A stretch of DNA of 21,949 nt from Hymenochaete sp. R1. Lineage: Eukaryota > Basidiomycota > Agaricomycetes > Hymenochaetales > Hymenochaetaceae. The notes beneath the pieces are model-generated. The model worked only from the letters and a program-made list of their open reading frames with translations, did not search any database and had not been told where the DNA came from. This document shows positions 17,049 through 21,949 of the stretch, one piece after another (the stretch's first letter is position 1; every line of letters starts with the position of its first letter). The position numbers and the translations under genes were made by a program. Location of the stretch: positions 1 through 21,949 of the forward strand of contig JAFREE010000257.1 of NCBI GenBank assembly GCA_019400425.1. The letters are read 5' to 3'.

Positions 17049-17473
17049 GGCTACCCGGACCAACAACAAGAGTAGCCGCAGAAGTACCCGCTGTAATTAC
17101 AAGATCAACTGATGAATCACAAATTTTTGTTCCGGTTGAAATTACAGTAGGGTTGAAAAACGTTGGAGCCAGTGCCCTAGTGGACTCAGGAGCTGAAGGA
17201 TTATTTATCAATCAAAAACTGGTGGACAAACATGGAATTCCCAAGAAAAGAATGGCAAGGACAGTTACTGCCCAGAATGCTGACGGAACTCTAAATCAAA
17301 CAGGCGTTATCACGGAAAAAGCAATAATCCCCATCAATATTGGCTCGAAAACATCTAAAGAAACATTCTGGATCACAGCACTTGGGAACTACAACATGAT
17401 TCTAGGTCATCCATGATTGGCACGACAAAACCCCATCATTGACTGGAAAGAATAAACAGTTGAGCTCTCAGCC
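17045..17473 (+). pseudogene. pol: Protease region of element A pol, two stops
   Basis: Aspartic protease of the Pol polyprotein. Read in the -1 phase from the frameshift site, it is open through the active site ALVDSGAEG (about 17170-17200) to a TGA at 17414-17416. That stop sits where the conserved GLPWLA-type motif should have Trp (GHP, stop, LARQNP), so TGG to TGA is likely. A second stop, TAA, is at 17450-17452. Element B has the same stretch intact (LVDSGAEG, GLPWLAKHNP). The product would be non-functional. Confidence 0.87.
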
Positions 17474-18172
17474 ATGGGACAAATGAACAAGGCAACTGAA
17501 CTAACACAGGCACATTATCAGAAGGACAACCGCACACTCAAAGAACAGGTCCCTGAGTACCTTCATCCATATCTAGACATGTTTGATGAAGAAAAGGCAA
17601 AGGCATTTCCACCATCAGGATCCTATGATCATCGTATCAAACTTAAACCTGGATTTGTTGAGAAGAAGACTAAAGTTTATCTGATGTCTCCACCAGAGGA
17701 AAAGATGCTGAACGACTTCATTGACAAGAACTTGGCAAAAGGCTATATCGTACCATCGGAATCCCCACAAGCATCCTCAGTATTCTTTATTGCCAAAAAG
17801 GACGGAACAGGACGACTATGCCAGGATTATAGACAGCTTAACACGTACATGGTAAAAAACTCGAATCCGTTGCCTCAAATTGGTGAAATCATGGACGTAA
17901 CCAAAGACTGGAATTATTTCACTACCATCAATGTCAAAGCAGGATATAACAACATTCGTATGGCAACCAAAGAAGACCAAGAACTAGCCACATTTGTAAC
18001 TCATCGAGGAAGCTTTCAACCAACAGTAATGTTCTTCGGACTATGCAACTCTCCAGCAACATTCCAGGCTTTTATGGATGACATATATGGCGATGTCAAA
18101 AGGAAGAAAGAAGGCAGTGTCTATATGGATGACATCATCACTAGAGGAAAGGATTTACAGGAATGTATCTAG
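17474..18172 (+). pseudogene. pol: Reverse transcriptase fingers/palm of element A pol
   Basis: 233 codons in the same phase as the protease, closed by TAG at 18170-18172 (probably from CAG). It contains the linker before RT (LKEQVPEYLHPYLDMF), KGYIVPSESPQASSVFF, LCQDYRQLN, motif A as TTINVKAGYNNIR, FFGLCNSPATFQAFMDD and YMDD (18122-18133). The catalytic Asp of motif A, present as LDLR in B and C, is Asn here (AAT at 17930-17932), which would kill RT activity even without the stops. The phase continues open after the TAG. Confidence 0.93.
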
Positions 18173-19978
18173 AGGACAATCAAGGTTATACGGATTATGG
18201 ATGCAAACAGACTTCACATGAAAATATCCAAATGCAGATTCTGTGTGGAGTCTGTTCCATATTTGGGAATGATTTTATTGGCTGGCAAAATCGAAATGGA
18301 CCCTATCAAACTTGAAGGAATTTCTGGATGGCCGATACCAGCAAAAGTCAAAGACGTCCAAAAGTTCCTAGGCTTTGCCAACTTTTACAGGAAATTCATC
18401 GCTCATTATGCGGATATCTCCAGGCCTCTGACAGACCTGACGCGCAAGAACATCATTTGGGAATGGCAGAATGACCGTCAGAAGGCTTTTGACACACTTA
18501 AGGAAGCATTCCTCTCAAAACCAATTCTGCAAATCCCGGATTCTAGTCGTCCATTTGTACTGGAAACAGATGCATCCAAATATGCGACAGGAGCTGTATT
18601 AATGCAGGAGGACACGAATGGAGACTTGAAACCATGCGGATTTATCTCCCAAAGGTTTAATAAAGCAGAACAGAATTACCAGATTTACGACCGGGAATTA
18701 CTAGCGATCGTCAGAGCTTTCAAAACGTGGAAACACTACCTATTGGGGAACAATACACTTATTCGATGTGACCACAAGAATCTTGTGTATTTCAAGGACC
18801 CCCAGGTCCTGACACCGAGACAGGCCCGCTGGCAGATATATCTCTCAATGTTTGATTTCCAAATCACGCATATTCCAGGACCACAGATGGTACAAGCAGA
18901 CGCACTGTCACGCCGACCAGACCACATGGAAGACGATGAAGAAAATCATCCAGAGACGCTACTGCCTGACTGGCTTTTCCTATCTGCTATAGGAGTAAGC
19001 AGTCAGGACCAAGACTTGATGGACAAACTACGAATGACAGGACAACAGGATGAAATCCTCTTACAAGCGGTAGAAGCACTAAAAAGCGGAAAGTTACCAC
19101 CTCTGAGATCTTCTGTGGGTGACTGGTATATTCATGACGGAATCCTGTTCTACAAGGGACGGATATACGTACCGGATGACCTGAACCTCAGACGCGAAAT
19201 AACTAGGCGATATCATGACCTTGAATCAGCAGGACATCCGGGACAACATGGAACCTATCTTGCGATCTATCGGACCTATTGGTGGCCTAGAATGGCAGTA
19301 TTCATTCGCAATTACGTGGACGGGTGTGCTATTTGTCAACAGAACAAGGTTAACACGCATCCAACAGCACCTCCGCTTCTTCCTATCAGACCAGATCAAG
19401 AGATGCTTCCATTCTCCAATATCAGCATGGATTTTATCACGCAATTACCGGACTCCGAGGGATATTCAGCCCTATACGTCATTGTGGATTACTTATCCAA
19501 AGGAATCATTCTAATTCCATGTACAAAGGAAGAAGACGCTCTCTCAACAGCTAAGATGTACCATGATCATGTGTACAAGCGATTCGGACTCCCCAAGGTG
19601 ATGATATCTGATCGAGGACCACAGTTTGCCTCCAAGGTATTCCAGCAACTGTGCGAAAGATTAGGTATCGATTCACGGATGTCAACGGCGTATCACCCTC
19701 AAACGGATGGACAGACAGAACGAATGAACAGGGAAATCGAAGCCTTCCTACGAATATATTGCAGCTCACATCCAGAAGAGTGGGCTCAACATTTAGGCAA
19801 CTTGGAATTCTCACACAACCAATGTGTCAACCTGAACAGCGGAAAAACTCCCTTTGAAATTATTATGGGATACAACCCTAATGCAATTCCGACCTTCTCA
19901 ATTACTTCACAGTTCCCTGCCCTGGAAGATCGTCTCAGACATATACGTGATATTCGGAAAGAAGCACTAGCAGCATAG
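18173..19978 (+). pseudogene. pol: RT thumb, RNase H and integrase core of element A pol
   Basis: Open for about 600 codons after the TAG at 18170 and ended by TAG at 19976-19978. RT thumb/connection: YLGMILLAGKIEMDP, QKFLGFANFYRKF. RNase H: FVLETDASKYATGAVL, YQIYDRELLAIV, RCDHKNLVYFK, QADALSRRPD. Integrase: zinc-binding RYHDLESAGHPG and CAICQQ; catalytic [17 protein letters not shown] and QTDGQTERMNREIE. These domains look complete, with acidic catalytic residues in place, so decay of this element is by scattered point mutations. Confidence 0.93.
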
Positions 19979-20464
19979 GAAATGGCACACATCCGCATGG
20001 CAGAAAGATACCCATTGACATATACTCCGTTCTGAAAAGGAGACAAGGTTTGGCTAGAAGCAAAGAACCTTAATGTTGGAGAAACTTATCGGAAACTTTG
20101 GACACTTCGTGAAGGACCCTTTGTCATAGAGGAAGTCATGGGACCCTTGACTTACAAACTCCGGCTACCAGAAGGTTGGAAGATCCATCCGGTATTTCAT
20201 GCTACACTTCTATCACCATTTAAGGAAACAGGAACACATGGTCTATCATTCAGTACGCCACCCCCTGACCTTATCAACAAAGAAGAAGAATACGAAGTAG
20301 AGACGATCATCCGACACAGATGGACCAGGGGAAAAGGGGTCCAATACCTTATCAAATGGATGGGATACCCAACATCGGAAAACTCATGGATCTTTGAAGA
20401 AGAACTGGAAAATGCTACAGACCTTCTAGAAGCCTATAAAAAGAGAGCTGGACTTACCAAATAA
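19979..20464 (+). pseudogene. pol: Integrase C-terminal region and chromodomain of element A pol
   Basis: Continues the phase of the integrase past the TAG at 19976 and holds one more stop (TGA 20033-20035). It reads KVWLEAKNLNV, the GPF/Y-type module (REGPFVIEEVMGPLTYKLRLP, in part) and HPVFHATLLSPF, then a well-kept chromodomain over the last ~58 codons (YEVETIIRHR, YLIKWMGYP, SENSWIFEEEL). It ends at TAA 20462-20464. The chromodomain keeps the aromatic positions that B has lost. Confidence 0.9.
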
Positions 20465-20478
20465 ACAGCAAAATCAAC

Positions 20479-20730
20479 ATGGACGCTCTCACAATCTCCG
20501 CCGTTCTCATTGTTATCAATCTCTTGCTAATTACCCTCACCCTCATGACCTGGTTCCTCTACAAGTACCTCTATTATCGCCGACAAGAAGCTATCGATTG
20601 GCGCCAACCAATTCAAAACTGGAGACAAGCAGTATCCACAACATATCCGATCCTCACGGACATTGAAGCCTCTCACCCCTATGCTGATGAAGAATCCGAA
20701 TATGTCACTGCAAACAGTGGTCAACAATGA
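20479..20730 (+). CDS. Small predicted membrane protein after pol of element A, unknown function
   Basis: 83 codons, ATG 14 bases after the pol stop. One strong hydrophobic segment at about residues 4-30 (ISAVLIVINLLLITLTLMTWF) is followed by basic, aromatic residues (YYRRQ) and a polar, acidic C-terminus. This predicts a single-pass membrane anchor with a cytosolic tail. It occupies the env-like position of the element, but no signal cleavage site, glycosylation pattern or fusion peptide is evident. Element B has a hydrophobic frame at the same place with a similar first motif. I do not recognise the family. Coding is supported by the intact frame, hydrophobic profile and position only. Confidence 0.55.
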   Translation: MDALTISAVLIVINLLLITLTLMTWFLYKYLYYRRQEAIDWRQPIQNWRQAVSTTYPILTDIEASHPYADEESEYVTANSGQQ

Positions 20731-20785
20731 ACAGGATGGAACAATATAAATGACCAACAAGCTTGAATTGTTCTAACAGTTCAAT

Positions 20786-21662
20786 ATGAGCGACCCCAAC
20801 ACTATCACAACAGTTAATGTCTCACTTTATCCCGTTTCCACCACAAACTACTCTGTTGGCCTATCAAGCGATGGCAACCTCTTCCTGATCATTGACATCT
20901 TCTATGGCATTCCCATTGTCAGCACTGAATGCATCATCCGACTCTGCATTGACAATACCACCCAATCACGAGCCATCCTACACATCCTCCAGACCATCAC
21001 TGACCTTTGTGCCACTTCATTCCAAACTCATGGCCCCCATTTGTTCCATCTCCACGCCTCGATCTTCAGCCCTCATATATCCCACCAGGACGTACAGGCT
21101 TATGCGCTCCTCGCAAGCATCCAATCAGGATATGGGGAAGTCTACATTGATTCCATTATACACTGCACAGGAAGCGTGCCAGGACCTGATTGAAGAAGTT
21201 CAAGACCAAATGGAAGAAGAGACGCTAACGGCACGTGTAGACCTGGAATTCATCGAAACCTTTGTACGCTCTAACGAACCAGACCATTGCACCCATCTAG
21301 ACGAACCTGGTCCCTACTGGAACCCAGACAACCAGTGGACCTTCCTGACACTTGAAAAAGACTTGCACCATTATCACGAGGCGGACGCAATAGCTAAAGA
21401 CAGAGCGAAAGAAGCCCTTTGACTGGAACAACAAATTCGTGCAATCTGGGACGATGTTGCTTTTCAACGAACACAACAAGGTCGTTTCATCCAGTGGTTC
21501 TATGACAACAACCTTCACGACCTCATTCGTAAAGTCAACTCGCGCTATGGCATACACCACCTGTTACCCGTCCTGCCACCAATACCAGAGAGACAGACCT
21601 CACCAGTTGAAGCCGATGGAGACAATGATGCCAAAGGAAGTACAGATGAGGATGCACTCTAG
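20786..21662 (+). pseudogene. ORF3 of element A, unknown function, in two phases with one nonsense codon
   Basis: ATG 20786 opens about 120 codons of a hydrophobic/polar protein (MSDPNTITTVNVSLYPVSTT, then LFLIIDIFYG). Near 21135-21165 the sensible reading moves to the +1 phase and continues as an acidic helical segment (CQDLIEEVQDQMEEE, LEFIETF). It reaches a TGA at 21420-21422, then stays open (LEQQIRAIWDDVAFQ ...) to TAG 21660-21662 with a Pro-rich then acidic tail. The full product would be about 290 residues. The part after 21220 resembles the ORF3 remnant of B (3137-3560). No known domain recognised. The phase change may be a mutation, an intron or recoding. Confidence 0.55.
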
Positions 21663-21753
21663 ATTTTGTCTGATTTTATTTTGACTTCTCATTGTTTCTT
21701 TTTTCTTTTCAAATGCTCATTGAAATATTTTCAAAAAACAGTGTCTTTCGTCT
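21663..21753 (+). other. 3' untranslated region of element A
   Basis: A T-rich stretch with no coding frame, between the ORF3 stop and the polypurine tract, similar in composition and place to 2948-3136 of element B. Confidence 0.55.
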
Positions 21754-21767
21754 AGAAGGGAGGATAA
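21754..21767 (+). promoter_or_regulatory. Polypurine tract of element A
   Basis: AGAAGGGAGGATAA directly precedes the TGTTAC start of the 3' LTR. It is the expected plus-strand primer. Confidence 0.82.
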
Positions 21768-21949
21768 TGTTACAACAATAAAACCCTAACCCAAATTTTC
21801 TCTATTGTTCTCTTTTGTTGACATGTTTTCTTTTGTTTTCTATTGTTGTTTCATGTTTTGTCTCATAATGACGTCATTCGACTCCACATGACTCATTTCT
21901 GGAACATTCTTTTGTATTAGTCAGATGGTCCGTGCACAGCCTGCACAGC
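21768..21949 (+). repeat. 3' LTR of element A (start only, runs off the window)
   Basis: TGTTACAACAATAAAACCC onward matches 306-310 plus 869-1046 with a one-base indel and about six substitutions. It shows the LTR without MITE copy 1, so it gives the empty site. About 225 bases of the LTR lie outside the window. Confidence 0.93.

Overview
The window is built almost wholly from transposable elements nested inside one another; no host gene is visible. The elements are Ty3/gypsy-type LTR retrotransposons with a chromodomain at the integrase C-terminus (chromoviruses). They use Tf1-like self-priming and sit with short pogo/Tigger-like DNA elements that have TA target duplications. This fits a filamentous fungus best, probably a basidiomycete, although the sequence does not prove the phylum.

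Layout, outermost first. Element A (+ strand) runs from its 5' LTR at 306 to a 3' LTR that starts at 21768 and leaves the window. Its gag is split at 2473/16929 by element B (- strand, LTRs 16471-16928 and 2474-2931, target duplication GAAGC/GAAGT). The gag of B is split at 9526/16012 by element C (- strand, LTRs 15705-16011 and 9527-9833, perfect CATGC duplication). B also carries a solo LTR (4878-5363, GGTGA duplication) in its integrase and a 575-bp pogo-like MITE (6428-7002, TA duplication) in its RNase H. A second copy of the MITE (311-866) sits five bases inside the 5' LTR of A. The insertion order is therefore A, then B, then C, the solo LTR and the MITEs.

Element C is structurally complete: gag (448 codons) and an uninterrupted 1291-codon pol with protease, RT, RNase H, integrase and chromodomain all present. 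A and B are broken by stop codons, by loss of a catalytic Asp (A) and by insertions (both).

Three features recur across A, B and C. (1) Each LTR contains a 10-11 nt sequence, about 35 nt after a TATA box in A and B, that is exactly complementary to a site two bases inside the element, and the sequence differs between families. This is a self-primer/PBS pair of Tf1 type. (2) gag and pol are joined by a -1 frameshift at an in-phase slippery heptamer (GGGTTTT in B and C, GGATTTT in A) lying zero or one codon before the gag stop. (3) A and B, but not C, carry extra reading frames between the chromodomain and the 3' LTR. They encode a small membrane-anchored peptide and a larger unrecognised protein (ORF3) whose C-terminal parts resemble each other in A and B. 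ORF3 is the best candidate here for something undescribed.
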